Below are positions 32,000-42,270 of a stretch of 64,000 nt of DNA, piece after piece. Under the pieces are notes generated by a model. It did not search any database and was not told the origin of the DNA. It saw only the letters and a list, made by a program, of their open reading frames with translations. The position numbers and the translations under genes are program-made. Positions within the stretch are counted from its first letter, which is position 1. Every line of letters begins with the position of its first letter. The DNA is from Pseudomonadota bacterium (GTDB taxonomy: Bacteria > Pseudomonadota > Alphaproteobacteria > Sphingomonadales > Sphingomonadaceae): contig JAEZHP010000111.1 of assembly GCA_023416515.1 (NCBI GenBank), forward strand, positions 1 through 64,000. The letters run 5' to 3'.

Positions 32000-32997
32000 G
32001 CCCGCTCCGCTTCGTGGCGGCCGAAGCCCTCCGGCCGCTCCGGTGCACGGGCGCGGATCCAGCGGCTGGCGATCAGCTTTGTACCGCTGATCACCGGAGC
32101 GCCTGCGTGGCGGGTGCGCGGATCGGGGCGGCCGTCGGGACGCGCATTGGCGAACAGCAGGCCTAGGCCGGCCCGGCCTGAGACGCTCAGGCCAAGTTCG
32201 GGGAAAACGGTTTCGCCGCCGCCATAGCCCTCGTTGAGGTAGACGAGGAAGGTCAGAACGCGCTGGTTGGCGAGGCCGGGGACCGCATCGAGATGGGTGC
32301 GATATTGCTGGCCAGGTCCGTAGCGAAGCACCTGCAGGGTCTCGGCCGCTTCGACACGAGTGCCGCTCGCCGCCGCCAGCCGCCGGTTGAGCGCGTGCAC
32401 GGCCGGCCATTCGCTGACGAACGGAAAGGATGCGGCCTCGGAGTCCCGCAAGGAATCGCGAACGAAACGCTGCTGGCCTTCATGAAAGATCGTCGCGGGC
32501 TTGAACCGCGGCGCTGCCGCATCGACGAGGAACCGGCATTCAGCTGGGGTCAGCAACTCCGGGAACTGAGCGACATAGGGCTCCCTGCACAGCACTTCCG
32601 GCTCGGAAGCCGAAAGCGGTTCGCCGCGTGCGTCGAGATGCATCGCCCCAATCAGCTCGAGCTGCCGCCGCGCCTCTGCATCGCTCTTCGCCGATTGCTC
32701 CAGCACCTTCAGTGCCGCCTGCCAATCGCGGTCGCCGCCCATTCCGATCGCACAAAATGCGCCGAGCACGCGCGCCGCATCGCGATGCGACAGCGCCGCT
32801 GCCCTGCCCAGCTCCGCACGCGCCCGCGCCAGGTCTCGAGGCACGAGCCGACCCTCGACGCGCCACAGCGCCAGGGCGAACAGCGCTTCCGCGTCCTGCG
32901 CAGCGCCCGAGCGCTCCAGCAGGGCCACTGCCTCCGCCGCCTTTCCCGCGGCTGCGAGCGCGAGCGCCTCGCGAACCGGGCCGGTGGAAGCACTCAC
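31993..32997 (-). CDS. 2-oxoglutarate/Fe(II)-dependent oxygenase with Sel1-like N-terminus
   Basis: The 334-residue product has an N-terminal helical region of Sel1/TPR-like repeats (about residues 10-110) and a C-terminal prolyl-4-hydroxylase-type double-stranded beta helix. Iron ligands are visible as His-x-Asp in YRTHLDAVPG and the distal His in RTRHAGAPVISG, with the 2-oxoglutarate-binding Lys in GTKLIASRWIR. It probably hydroxylates a protein or small substrate in the cytoplasm. Translation begins at a GTG overlapping the stop of the vWA gene (GTGA). It overlaps the convergent NamZ-like gene by 7 nt. Confidence 0.88.
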   Translation of the reverse strand: MSASTGPVREALALAAAGKAAEAVALLERSGAAQDAEALFALALWRVEGRLVPRDLARARAELGRAAALSHRDAARVLGAFCAIGMGGDRDWQAALKVLEQSAKSDAEARRQLELIGAMHLDARGEPLSASEPEVLCREPYVAQFPELLTPAECRFLVDAAAPRFKPATIFHEGQQRFVRDSLRDSEAASFPFVSEWPAVHALNRRLAAASGTRVEAAETLQVLRYGPGQQYRTHLDAVPGLANQRVLTFLVYLNEGYGGGETVFPELGLSVSGRAGLGLLFANARPDGRPDPRTRHAGAPVISGTKLIASRWIRARAPERPEGFGRHEAERAQ

Positions 32998-34172
32998 ACC
33001 TTGCGGCTCAGCGTGCGCATGGCGTCGTCGAGGCCCTCGAGCGTAAGTGGGTACATGCGGTCGTCGAGGAGCTGCTGAATCACCCGGATCGACTGGGTGT
33101 AGCCCCAATATTGCTCGGGCACCGGGTTGAGCCACACCGTCGCCGGATAGGTGTTGGTGAGCCGCTTCATCCAGGTCGCGCCGGCTTCCTCGTTATAATG
33201 CTCGACCGAGCCGCCGGCATGGGTGATCTCGTAGGGGCTCATCGACGCGTCGCCGACCACCACGACCTTGTAGTCGTGGCCGAACTTGTGGAGCACGTCC
33301 CAGGTCGGCGTACGCTCGGAGAAGCGGCGGCGATTGTCCTTCCACACGCTCTCGTAGAGGCAGTTGTGGAAGTAGAAGAATTCGAGATTCTTGAACTCCG
33401 CGGTCGCCGCCGAGAACAGCTCCTCGACCAGCTTGATGTGCGGGTCCATCGATCCGCCGACGTCGAGGAAGAGCAGGAGCTTGACCGCATTGTGCCGCTC
33501 CGGGCGCATGCGGATGTCGAGCCAGCCCTGGCGCGCCGTGCCCTCGATCGTCGCGTCGAGATCGAGCTCGTCGGCGGCGCCTTCGCGGGCGAAACGGCGG
33601 AGTCGGCGAAGCGCCACCTTGATGTTGCGGGTGCCGAGCTCCTTGGTGTTGTCGAGGTTCTGGAAGGCCCGCTGCTCCCACACCTTGATCGCTCGGCGCT
33701 GACCTCCGGTGCCGCCGATCCGAACGCCTTCGGGATTGTAGCCGCTATTGCCGTAGGGCGAGGTGCCGCCGGTGCCGATCCACTTGCTTCCGCCCTGGTG
33801 GCGCCCCTGCTGCTCCTCGAGCCGCTTCTTGAGCGTCTCCATAATCTCTTCCCAGGAGCCCAGCGCCTTGATCTCGGCCATCTGCTCGGGTGTGAGGTAG
33901 AGCTCGGCGACGGCCTTCAGCCACTCCTCGGGAAGCTCCTGCGCCTCGGTGCCGTAGCTCGTCTCGATTCCCTTGAAGACCTTTGCGAAGACCTGGTCGA
34001 AGCGGTCGAGCAGCCCCTCGTCCTTCACGAAGGTCGCCCGGGCGAGATAGTAGAAATCCTCCGGCCGAGCCTCGATCACCTGCCGGTCGAGCGCCTCGAG
34101 CAGGGTGAGATGCTCCTTGATCGAAGCCGGAATGCCCGCCGCGCGGAGTTCATCGACGAAGGAAAAGAACAT
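32994..34172 (-). CDS. CoxE-like von Willebrand factor A domain protein
   Basis: The 392-residue product belongs to the vWA/CoxE-like family that partners MoxR AAA ATPases in activating metalloenzymes or other complexes. The MIDAS motif is LLFLDVGGSMDPH, followed by VVVVGDASMSPYEI. The N-terminal region is helical and the middle has a Gly/Ser-rich linker (SKWIGTGGTSPYGNSGYN). The matching MoxR gene, normally adjacent, is 2.7 kb away at 36899 with two genes between. A 4-nt overlap couples it to the oxygenase gene. Confidence 0.9.
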   Translation of the reverse strand: MFFSFVDELRAAGIPASIKEHLTLLEALDRQVIEARPEDFYYLARATFVKDEGLLDRFDQVFAKVFKGIETSYGTEAQELPEEWLKAVAELYLTPEQMAEIKALGSWEEIMETLKKRLEEQQGRHQGGSKWIGTGGTSPYGNSGYNPEGVRIGGTGGQRRAIKVWEQRAFQNLDNTKELGTRNIKVALRRLRRFAREGAADELDLDATIEGTARQGWLDIRMRPERHNAVKLLLFLDVGGSMDPHIKLVEELFSAATAEFKNLEFFYFHNCLYESVWKDNRRRFSERTPTWDVLHKFGHDYKVVVVGDASMSPYEITHAGGSVEHYNEEAGATWMKRLTNTYPATVWLNPVPEQYWGYTQSIRVIQQLLDDRMYPLTLEGLDDAMRTLSRKV

Positions 34173-34300
34173 GGGACCGGCTTACCGCAGGCCCCGTTCA
34201 ACGTCATCCCCGCAGAGAGAGGCGAGGGTCGCTGGTTAACTCGCTCTCAACCACTTCGCCGTAACACCGACACCGAAACAACCAACATGGAGCGGGGACC

Positions 34301-35710
34301 TTGGCGAGTTCGGCGGTGGAACGGGCGGACAGTGCAGCGATCAGCCAGGTGGCGCGCAATTGCGGCCGGCTCGCGATCGAGTGCAGCGACGTGTCCGGCT
34401 ACGTCAACGGCGTCTCGCAGCGCATCTCCGAAAATCTGCGGACCCTCGATGCGCTCGAGGACGTCACCAGCCAGCTCCTGAGCGATCAGGTCCGGGTCGC
34501 CGATTCGACCGACGAGGCGCACATGCTCGCCGAGCAGGCGCGCTCCAAGCTCGAGGCGGGCAGGGCCGCGATCGAGGACACGATCCGGGTGTTCTCGGGC
34601 CTGACCAACCTTGTCGTCCAACTCGGTGACCGAATGCAGGGCTTTGCCGATGCGATGAGCAGCGTGCGCACCGTATCGTCGAGCATCGAATCGATCGCCA
34701 AGAAGACCAACATGCTTGCATTGAACGCCACCATCGAAGCGGCGCGCGCGGGCGAGGCGGGGCGCACCTTCGCGGTCGTCGCCGCCGAGGTGAAGAAGCT
34801 CGCCCACGACACCCGCACCGCGACCATGGAGATCGGCGAGACCGTCGCCTCGCTGACCCGCGAGGCGGAGGCGGTGACCAGCGAGATCAAGGCCGGAGTT
34901 GAGACCAGCCGTCTCGCCCAAGGCTCCTTCTCCAAGATCAACGAGACCGTCCGCGACGTCGCCGACCTCGTCTCGATGGTTGACCGCCAGACCGAGGGCA
35001 TCGCGCAGTCGACCGGCCTCATCCAGCAGAGCGTGGACCGGGTGAAGAGCGGCCTCGACGCCTTCGCTGCCGACGCCCGCGCCAATGGCGGCCAGCTCAA
35101 GGACGCGCACGAGCGGCTCGGCCGCCTCGAATTGCTCTCCAACGAGATGCTCGACCGCCTCGCCAGCTCGGGCGTCGCGATCGACGACACGCCGTTCATC
35201 CACTACGCCCAGCGCTCCTGCTTCGAGATCAAGCGGGTGATCGAGGCGGGGATCGCCGAGGGCAAGGTCAAGCACGAGGACGTGTTCGACTTCGATTACA
35301 AGCCGATGCCCGGCACCAACCCCGTCCAGTATGAAGTGCGCTTCTGCGCCTTCGCCGACACCCACATCCGCCCGATCCTCGACCGCCTGATGGCCGAGGA
35401 GCCGCGCCTGATCGCCGCCGCGCTCACCGACATCAACGGCTATCTGCCGACCCATATCAGCGAGCGCTCGCAGCCGCAGGGCGCGGACCCGGAGTGGAAT
35501 GCCGAGCATTGCCGCAACCGCCGCAACTTCCTCGACGACAGCACCCGCCGAGCCATCGCCAGCACCAAGGAGGCGATGCTCGCCACCTACGGCATGGATC
35601 TCGGCAACGGCCGCTATTTGCCGGTGAAGAACGTGTTCGTGCCGTTGTTCGTCAACGGCCAGCGCTGGGGCAATTTCGAAATGGCCTATCGCGACGAGAC
35701 CGTCAGCTAA
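34301..35710 (+). CDS. Soluble methyl-accepting chemotaxis-type receptor
   Basis: The 469-residue product has no transmembrane segment. The MCP signalling domain (about residues 50-270) carries the hairpin-tip-like sequence [20 protein letters not shown] and [15 protein letters not shown]. The C-terminal 170 residues form a separate globular domain ([14 protein letters not shown]...[13 protein letters not shown]...[17 protein letters not shown]) that looks like a PAS/Cache-type sensor. The start is a TTG 8 nt after GGAG; no in-frame ATG fits. No chemotaxis genes are nearby, so it may signal through a distant Che system. Confidence 0.88.
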   Translation: MASSAVERADSAAISQVARNCGRLAIECSDVSGYVNGVSQRISENLRTLDALEDVTSQLLSDQVRVADSTDEAHMLAEQARSKLEAGRAAIEDTIRVFSGLTNLVVQLGDRMQGFADAMSSVRTVSSSIESIAKKTNMLALNATIEAARAGEAGRTFAVVAAEVKKLAHDTRTATMEIGETVASLTREAEAVTSEIKAGVETSRLAQGSFSKINETVRDVADLVSMVDRQTEGIAQSTGLIQQSVDRVKSGLDAFAADARANGGQLKDAHERLGRLELLSNEMLDRLASSGVAIDDTPFIHYAQRSCFEIKRVIEAGIAEGKVKHEDVFDFDYKPMPGTNPVQYEVRFCAFADTHIRPILDRLMAEEPRLIAAALTDINGYLPTHISERSQPQGADPEWNAEHCRNRRNFLDDSTRRAIASTKEAMLATYGMDLGNGRYLPVKNVFVPLFVNGQRWGNFEMAYRDETVS

Positions 35711-36837
35711 GTGACCGGCGACCGGGGCGGTGCGTTGATGTCGATCTGCTCGCCTCGTCCGGGCCGCAAGGTCACCCGGGCGCGAATCCTGCCGCCGTCA
35801 TTCTGACCGGGATTGTTGAGCAGCGCCTCGACCTGCCGGTCGGACGGCACCCCGTCATAGCCGCCCAGCATCATCGTAGAGCCGAGATCGTGATAAAGCA
35901 TCACGTAGCGGCCGAGATTGGGGGCGTGAACGACCTCTAGCCACTCGCCGGCATCGCTGATGATCGCGACCAGGCGGGTCCTTCCGTCGATCGACAGCGC
36001 CTCGCCCTCCGCGCCGCGCAGGATCGTGACCGGTGCTCCTCGGATCACCGGGCTGGCCGACAGGCAGAGCTGGCTCGGAACGCGCGAAGGCAGCGGCCGC
36101 GCGCGGCCTTGCTCAGTCGCATCCATCCCGCCACCATCCATGCCCCCGAGTGCGGCCTGTGCCGCGAGCTCCCCAAGCGGCGGGTCGGCCAGCAGGTTCG
36201 CGTCACGTTGCGGTGTGCCGGACGGGCAGGGGACGACCTCGATCGGCGCGGCGGGACGCGCCGGATTAGCCGCGCCGAAGCGGATGCCGTTGAGCAGCGC
36301 AGTCATGTTGGCCTCGACCTCGCCGCGTCGCGCGCCCGGCGCCGACACGCGTAACTTGATGATCCAGCGACCAGCCTTGATGAAAGCGGCGCTGGAGGCA
36401 TGGCCGCCGCGGTAGTTCTCATACTCGATCCGGATCGCCGCATCGGCGACCCCGCCAGCCGCGACCACCGCGCGCCGCACCTCCCGGACCGGGCTGCGGG
36501 AATTGGCTCGGATGCCCTGGTCCGTCGCAAAGGCCGAGAGGCCCGCATGGGGTAGGCCGGGATAATAGATGTAGGCGGTTCCAATCAGTTCGCCGTCGGA
36601 GGAACGGTACTGGATGACGTTGTCGATGGCCTGGCCGTGATTGCTGGCCTCGCCTGTCTGGGTGACCCGCATCGATCCCGCGGACCGCGGAAAGGCGGTG
36701 CGAGCAGGCCCGACTGCGATCTCGGTATCGCTCTCCGCCCAATGGGGCGGCTCCGCAGGTGGCGGGGGCGCGGGCTGCTGTGCGGCAGCCGATGTAGCGC
36801 CGGCCGCCAAAAGCATTGCGAGTAGCAATCGAAACAT
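35707..36837 (-). CDS. Exported protein of unknown function
   Basis: The 376-residue product begins [20 protein letters not shown], a clear signal peptide, followed by a proline-rich stretch. The ATG at 36837 has GGGGAT upstream; an in-frame ATG at 36852 is possible. The mature protein has an N-terminal beta-rich domain (residues about 40-190, [20 protein letters not shown]) and a C-terminal part with [13 protein letters not shown]. No family function is recognised. It is convergent with the receptor gene and shares a CTAA stop overlap. Confidence 0.7.
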   Translation of the reverse strand: MFRLLLAMLLAAGATSAAAQQPAPPPPAEPPHWAESDTEIAVGPARTAFPRSAGSMRVTQTGEASNHGQAIDNVIQYRSSDGELIGTAYIYYPGLPHAGLSAFATDQGIRANSRSPVREVRRAVVAAGGVADAAIRIEYENYRGGHASSAAFIKAGRWIIKLRVSAPGARRGEVEANMTALLNGIRFGAANPARPAAPIEVVPCPSGTPQRDANLLADPPLGELAAQAALGGMDGGGMDATEQGRARPLPSRVPSQLCLSASPVIRGAPVTILRGAEGEALSIDGRTRLVAIISDAGEWLEVVHAPNLGRYVMLYHDLGSTMMLGGYDGVPSDRQVEALLNNPGQNDGGRIRARVTLRPGRGEQIDINAPPRSPVT

Positions 36838-36898
36838 TGGCTTATCCCCCATGACGATGAGGCTAAGCCGAGTTCTTCACTCCCGCAACGGGCTCTTG

Positions 36899-37741
<843 letters not shown>

Positions 37742-37778
37742 TGCCGCGGCCTACCGGGCGGGCCGCGAAGGGGCAAGG

Positions 37779-38447
37779 TCAGGCGGCGATTCGGGCCTGG
37801 GCGCGGGCCTGGAGGAGATCCCACAGGCCGCGATGCTGAAGAGCGACCTGCTCGGCGCCGAAGCGCATCGCCCGGCTCATCGCCGGGTCGCCGGAAGCAC
37901 CTTCGACCAGCGCCGCGATGGCCGCGCGATGGTCGCCGGCGCGCGGCGGCGGAGTGACTGACAGCCGCTCGGCGGCGGTGTCGAGAACGGTTCGAATCAC
38001 CGCCCACTCGGCGGCGACGGCAAGAGCCGCTCCGAGGGAGCAGCCGCGGCGTTCGGACTTGGCGAGGGTGGCGAGGGCGTGGCGGGTCGCGGCGATCGCC
38101 GCTTCGCTGCCGCTTCCGGGAGTAGGTGGAATCGGGCCGGCCTCGACCGAGAGGCGAGCGAGAAAGGCGCGCTCGCGGCTGAACTCGTCGCCCGCCTCGG
38201 AAAGCCAGGCTCGGCTCGGCGGGTCGATGGTCCGCGCCGCGACGAGCTCGACGAGCGAAGGATATTGGCCGTGCACCGCGCACAGGAAATGGATCGCGTC
38301 CGCGAGGTTGCGCGGGCTGGTCGGGCTGGTCAGGAGCAGCTCGCTCGCCGGATAGGAATGCGAGCGACTTCCATGGTCGTCGACGCAATCGATCAGCAGG
38401 CAGCCTGAACGGGCCTCTTGCCTCAGTCCGATTGGATGTGACGCCAT
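37779..38447 (-). CDS. Protein of unknown function, mostly helical
   Basis: The 222-residue product has no signal peptide or transmembrane segment. It contains an N-terminal Cys-rich stretch (SGCLLIDCVDDHGSRSHSYP) and long alanine-rich helices (AAIAATRHALATLAKSE, SLGAALAVAAEWAVIRTVLD). The start at 38447 follows a GGAGG-rich segment. It lies 37 nt upstream of the MoxR gene on the same strand and may be in its operon. I cannot assign a family. Confidence 0.7.
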   Translation of the reverse strand: MASHPIGLRQEARSGCLLIDCVDDHGSRSHSYPASELLLTSPTSPRNLADAIHFLCAVHGQYPSLVELVAARTIDPPSRAWLSEAGDEFSRERAFLARLSVEAGPIPPTPGSGSEAAIAATRHALATLAKSERRGCSLGAALAVAAEWAVIRTVLDTAAERLSVTPPPRAGDHRAAIAALVEGASGDPAMSRAMRFGAEQVALQHRGLWDLLQARAQARIAA

Positions 38448-38597
38448 GCAGGTCCTCCCGGCGCAGGCCCCCCTTGGCGCGCTGGGGCTGTCTAGCGCGG
38501 GCGGCGTAAATAGGAGGTAAAGCCGGGCGACTTTAGTAATCTATGTTGTCGGATCCGAGCCGCAGCCGCTCCTAGGGTCCCAGTGAGGGAGAGAGTG

Positions 38598-39122
38598 ATG
38601 CGTGCAGTTTTCCTGGTGGGCGCAATGGCAATGCTGGTGAGCGGTCCTGCTCACGCGTCGGAGGTGTTCGTCGGAGCTCTTGCTCACGACATCGATTCCC
38701 CGCTGACGCTGGGCGGGCGCGAGGACGGCGCCGACTTCGAGCTCGGCTGGCGCGGCCAGCGGATCCGGGCGCTGGGCTTCATAGGCGCGCCGTCGCCCTA
38801 CGCGTTCGGCTCGCTTCACACGGGCGGCGACACCCACTTCGCGGCGGCAGGGCTGAGCTGGAAGATCGGCGGGCGGCTGTTCGTTCGTCCCGGCATCGGC
38901 CTCGCCGTTCACAGCCGGCGGAGCGACGGCGTCGAGAATGGCATCAGGACCGACCTCGGCTCGCGCGTGCTGTTCGAGCCCGAGCTCGGCGTCGGCTACC
39001 AGGTCAGCGATCAAGTCGCCATCGAGGCGAGCTGGGTTCATATCAGCAACGCCCAACTGCTCAGCCGGCAAAATCCAGGAATGGACAGCGTCGGAGTGCG
39101 CATCACCTACCGCCCGCGCTGA
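38598..39122 (+). CDS. PagL-like lipid A 3-O-deacylase / acyloxyacyl hydrolase
   Basis: The 174-residue product has a signal peptide (MRAVFLVGAMAMLVSGPAHA) and an eight-stranded outer-membrane beta-barrel pattern. The C-terminal signature SWVHISNAQL with the catalytic His-Ser pair, followed by NPGMDSVGVRITY, is that of PagL, which removes the 3-O acyl chain from lipid A. The C-terminus ends in an aromatic-rich strand typical of barrels. Sphingomonads often have glycosphingolipids in place of LPS, so the real substrate may differ. The ATG is preceded by GAGGGAGAG. Confidence 0.85.
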   Translation: MRAVFLVGAMAMLVSGPAHASEVFVGALAHDIDSPLTLGGREDGADFELGWRGQRIRALGFIGAPSPYAFGSLHTGGDTHFAAAGLSWKIGGRLFVRPGIGLAVHSRRSDGVENGIRTDLGSRVLFEPELGVGYQVSDQVAIEASWVHISNAQLLSRQNPGMDSVGVRITYRPR

Positions 39123-39295
39123 CTGCGACGCGAGCAAATACAAGATTGCTGGCCTTTATTGTTGTCCTGTCACCCTCGCGCCTTGAGCAGATAAGGCCAG
39201 CGGGGCTGAAGCACGTCTAGTGTCTTCGTGTTCCAGGAGGTTCGTACTTCCCGCCAGCACAAAAGTTGTTAGGCTCGCCCCAACAGGGGGGATTT

Positions 39296-41098
39296 ATGGC
39301 CAGTCGCGCTGACGGGAACGGCAAGGGTGAGCGGCGCTGGCGAGTGCCGGACGCACTTCCGGCGCTCGGACCGGTCGCAATGCGGATCTACGTCGCGGTC
39401 TGGTCGGTGCTGCTCCTCACGGCGATCGCGGCCTCGGCGATGAGCGCCTATTTCGGCATGGAGCCGCATCGCAATCCCACCTGGTCCGCGCTCGGACTCA
39501 ATGTTGGTGACGGGCTCACCGAGCCGGTCGTGCTTGAGGTTGCGGGTCATGAGCCGAGGGCGAGGGGAGTGAAGCCCGGCGACACCGTACTTGCGGTCGA
39601 TGGGCGGCCGGCGCTGTCGGGCGCCGGCGCGGCAAGGGCCATGGATGCCTGGGTGCTGGGCGCGGAGGGCGCGACGAGAAGGCTGACGCTTCGCACCGGC
39701 ACCGATGCGCCGCGCGACGTCGTCCTGACCCGCAACAGCGAAGAACGCGAGCAGCGCTGGCGGGCGGCGGGGATCAGTTCCTTTGCCTACTACGCGCTGA
39801 TCTCGGCATTGGCTCTGAGCGTCAATCTGCTGCTGATCGCGAGCGCATCGTTGCTTTTCCGGCAGCGCAGCCAGCCGGTCGCCGCACTTCTTTCCTTCGC
39901 CTTCGTGGCGATCCCGGCCGGATCGACATCGCTCGGCTGGCTCGGCTTGGCGATGGTTGCTCCGATCGTCACCTCCCTTGCCTGGACGGCTCTGTTGCTG
40001 GCCATGATGGTCATGCCGGACGGACGCTTCTCCGGGCGCTGGACTCGATGGCTGGCCCCGGCATTGATCCTCTACTCCGCGACAGGATTCATCCTTGCAG
40101 CCGCCGGGATGGACTGGCTGCTGCCCGACTGGCTCTCCGTTCTTGTGGCCTTGGCGTTGGTCGTCGCAGCCGTTGTGGCGATGGGCCTCCGGTACCGAAA
40201 ATTGCCTCAGGGGACGGAGCGGCAGCAGTTGCGCTGGGCCTTCCTCGGCTTCGCCACCGGCGCGAGTTTGCTGGTGGCAGGCGTCTCGCTTGACATGATT
40301 GCGCCGGCGCTCGCGGAAGGAGACGAGCGCTGGCCGATCTGGCGTCAGCTTGGAACGTCGCTGCTCTTCACACTTGCGATTTCGGCCTTCGCGCTCGGCC
40401 TGCTCGTGTCGTTGCTTCGCTACCGGCTGTACGATGCCGATGCCGTGATTGGGCGTTCAGCGGGCTATGCGGTGCTGACCGTGATGCTCGCCGCGGCCTT
40501 CGGAGTCAGCGCCAAGCTGATCGAAGTGTTCTTCGCAACGAGCTTCGCGAGCGATGCCGGAGCGCTTCCTGGAGCAATCGGGGCGGGCCTGGTGCTGACC
40601 CTGATCGCGCCGCTCCACCGGCGGATCAACGACTGGGCCGAGCGACGCTTCCAGAAGGACATTCTCCGGCTTCGCCGCGACCTCCCGCAGGCGGTGGACG
40701 ACCTTCGAGAGACCGCTGGTCTCGAAGAATTGCTCGGCGAGACCTTGGGCCGGGTCATGCGCGGCACAAGGGCGACCCGAGCCGCGGTGGTCATAGACGG
40801 CCGCGTTGTGGCTCGGCGTGGCGACGAGGGCGAGGACTGGCCGACCGAGGTTCCGCTCACCATCGCCCACCAGGACCTGGTCATGGGCACGCTCCTGGTC
40901 GGGCGGCGGCCGGACGGAAGCCCGGTCGGCAAGGACGAGCGCTCGGCACTGGCCGAGATCGCAGACCCGGTGGCTCGGGCGATCCGGATCGTTCGTACTC
41001 GTGAGGAGCATATCGCCCGTGGCGAAGCGGGCGCGGCTCGGCATTCGGCGCGGCTGGCGGCGATCGAGGCGCGCCTCGACCTGGCGACCGCATCCTAG
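39296..41098 (+). CDS. Membrane sensor-like protein with PDZ-like and GAF-like parts but no kinase
   Basis: The 600-residue product begins with a short cytoplasmic stretch and one helix, then a PDZ-like periplasmic segment (about residues 62-145, RARGVKPGDTVLAVDGRPAL), then about seven transmembrane helices. The motif RLYDADAVIGRSAGYAVLT next to the last helices is typical of sensor histidine kinases of the NreB/LiaS sort. A coiled coil (FQKDILRLRRDLPQAVDDL) and a degenerate GAF-like domain follow, but HisKA, HATPase and output domains are absent. It may be a kinase-less receptor. It shares a CTAG stop overlap with the convergent DksA-like gene. Confidence 0.75.
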   Translation: MASRADGNGKGERRWRVPDALPALGPVAMRIYVAVWSVLLLTAIAASAMSAYFGMEPHRNPTWSALGLNVGDGLTEPVVLEVAGHEPRARGVKPGDTVLAVDGRPALSGAGAARAMDAWVLGAEGATRRLTLRTGTDAPRDVVLTRNSEEREQRWRAAGISSFAYYALISALALSVNLLLIASASLLFRQRSQPVAALLSFAFVAIPAGSTSLGWLGLAMVAPIVTSLAWTALLLAMMVMPDGRFSGRWTRWLAPALILYSATGFILAAAGMDWLLPDWLSVLVALALVVAAVVAMGLRYRKLPQGTERQQLRWAFLGFATGASLLVAGVSLDMIAPALAEGDERWPIWRQLGTSLLFTLAISAFALGLLVSLLRYRLYDADAVIGRSAGYAVLTVMLAAAFGVSAKLIEVFFATSFASDAGALPGAIGAGLVLTLIAPLHRRINDWAERRFQKDILRLRRDLPQAVDDLRETAGLEELLGETLGRVMRGTRATRAAVVIDGRVVARRGDEGEDWPTEVPLTIAHQDLVMGTLLVGRRPDGSPVGKDERSALAEIADPVARAIRIVRTREEHIARGEAGAARHSARLAAIEARLDLATAS

Positions 41099-41358
41099 CG
41101 CAGCTGGCTGTCCTTGCTTCCGCGGCGGTTGAAGCCCGCGGTGGCGATCTTGCCGTCGCGCTGCGACTGACAGGTGACGCAGGTGCGGGCGCCGGGGAGG
41201 GCGCGGCGGCGCGCCTCGGGGATCTCGTCGCCGCATTCGACGCAATGGGTCTCGCCTTCGCCGTTGGCGAGACGCGCGCGCGCGGCGAGGACGGCGTCCT
41301 TCACCGTGTCGTCGATCTGATCCTGCACCGCGCCGTCGCGGGCCCAACCGCCAGCCAT
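41095..41358 (-). CDS. DksA/TraR-type C4 zinc-finger protein
   Basis: The 87-residue product has the zinc finger CVECGDEIPEARRRALPGA...CVTCQ of the DksA/TraR family. It lacks the long coiled coil of true DksA, so it resembles the small paralogues (TraR- or YbiI-like) that bind in the RNA polymerase secondary channel. A perfect EcfG-type promoter upstream (GGAAC-N17-CGTT) points to induction in the general stress response. The ATG at 41358 follows AGAGG. Confidence 0.87.
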   Translation of the reverse strand: MAGGWARDGAVQDQIDDTVKDAVLAARARLANGEGETHCVECGDEIPEARRRALPGARTCVTCQSQRDGKIATAGFNRRGSKDSQLR

Positions 41359-41386
41359 GATTACGAGCCTCTTTGTCTTCGTTTCT

Positions 41387-41412
41387 AACGGCTTAGATGG
41401 GGAATGCGTTCC
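41387..41412 (-). promoter_or_regulatory. EcfG-type general stress promoter, perfect match
   Basis: Minus strand: GGAAC (41412-41408), 17-nt spacer, CGTT (41390-41387). This matches the known alphaproteobacterial EcfG consensus GGAAC-N16/17-CGTT. It lies about 30 nt upstream of the DksA-like start. Confidence 0.7.
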
Positions 41413-41514
41413 TCCGTTTAAAGCCGGAGACGGCGCGATCAAGCCTCGCAACCCGACGCGGAGGCGCCTCGTTGTGAGCTCGTTGCGAACTCGCGTTCGA
41501 TAAGGAGCGAAGCC

Positions 41515-41901
41515 GTGCGTTGTCTCGGTCTCGCCGCCTGCTTCGGCCTTGCCGCCTGCCTAACCGCTCCGGCGCCGCCTCAAGCGCGCGCCGAGTGCGC
41601 CGCGGCGACGTTCCCGGAGGACCCGGCGATCCAGGCGGCGTTCACCGACCGGTTCAACGGCCGCTACTGGAACAATGATGAGCAGGTGAGCTTGTGGCGC
41701 GAGGGCCAGCGGCTCTATATCGGCGATCCGCAAGGCGCGCGGGTCCAGCTTCGGCGCACCGAGCCGATGCAGAGCGCTGGCGCGTTCCGCGACGGATGCG
41801 GCGCCAGCTACGACTTCATCCTGCCGCCGGACGGGCCGGGCGGCTATGTCGTGATCACCGAGCCCAACGGGGCGCGGAGTGAGTGGCACCGGCGCGTCTA
41901 G
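41515..41901 (+). CDS. Small putative lipoprotein of unknown function
   Basis: The 128-residue product starts at a GTG with AAGGAG 7 nt upstream. The N-terminus MRCLGLAACFGLAACLTAP is a lipoprotein-type signal with LAAC as lipobox. The mature part contains two or three more cysteines (RAECAAATF, RDGCGASYDF) and a compact beta pattern (RYWNNDEQVSLWREGQRLYI, GPGGYVVITEPNGARSEWHR). No family is recognised. Confidence 0.65.
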   Translation: MRCLGLAACFGLAACLTAPAPPQARAECAAATFPEDPAIQAAFTDRFNGRYWNNDEQVSLWREGQRLYIGDPQGARVQLRRTEPMQSAGAFRDGCGASYDFILPPDGPGGYVVITEPNGARSEWHRRV

Positions 41902-41937
41902 CGGCCGGCACCACTCTGCAATTCAGCCTGATTATAT

Positions 41938-42168
41938 TCAGGCCTTGTCCTTGGGCGGGTTGGGGTCGTTGCCGTGGCTGTCGGAGCGCTGGATGCTTCC
42001 GTCGCGGCCGTGGACCTGGAACTCGGTCTCCTGGTTGCGGCTGATCGTCCGGCCGAGCTTCTCGGCTTCGGCCTTGGTGTCGGCGACCCGGCTGGCGCGC
42101 TCGCCGCCGTCGCGCTTCACCTGCCAGCCGTCCTCATGAGGCATCACCCTGTGCGTGTCTCGGGACAT
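41938..42168 (-). CDS. DUF2188 domain protein
   Basis: The 76-residue product fits the DUF2188 family: HRVMPHEDGWQVKRDGGERAS, then ADTKAEAEKLGRTISRNQ, then FQVHGRDGSIQRSDSHGNDP. Such small proteins are widespread, cytoplasmic and of unknown role, and often stress-associated. The ATG at 42168 follows GAAGGAAC. Confidence 0.85.
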   Translation of the reverse strand: MSRDTHRVMPHEDGWQVKRDGGERASRVADTKAEAEKLGRTISRNQETEFQVHGRDGSIQRSDSHGNDPNPPKDKA

Positions 42169-42270
42169 AGGTTGTTCCTTCGATAGTCGACATGTTGCTG
42201 CCGAACGTTTCGGGGGCCGTGTGGTTCTCGCGACCGCGCCGCGATGCGACCGACGGAATCGCCCGAGCGG

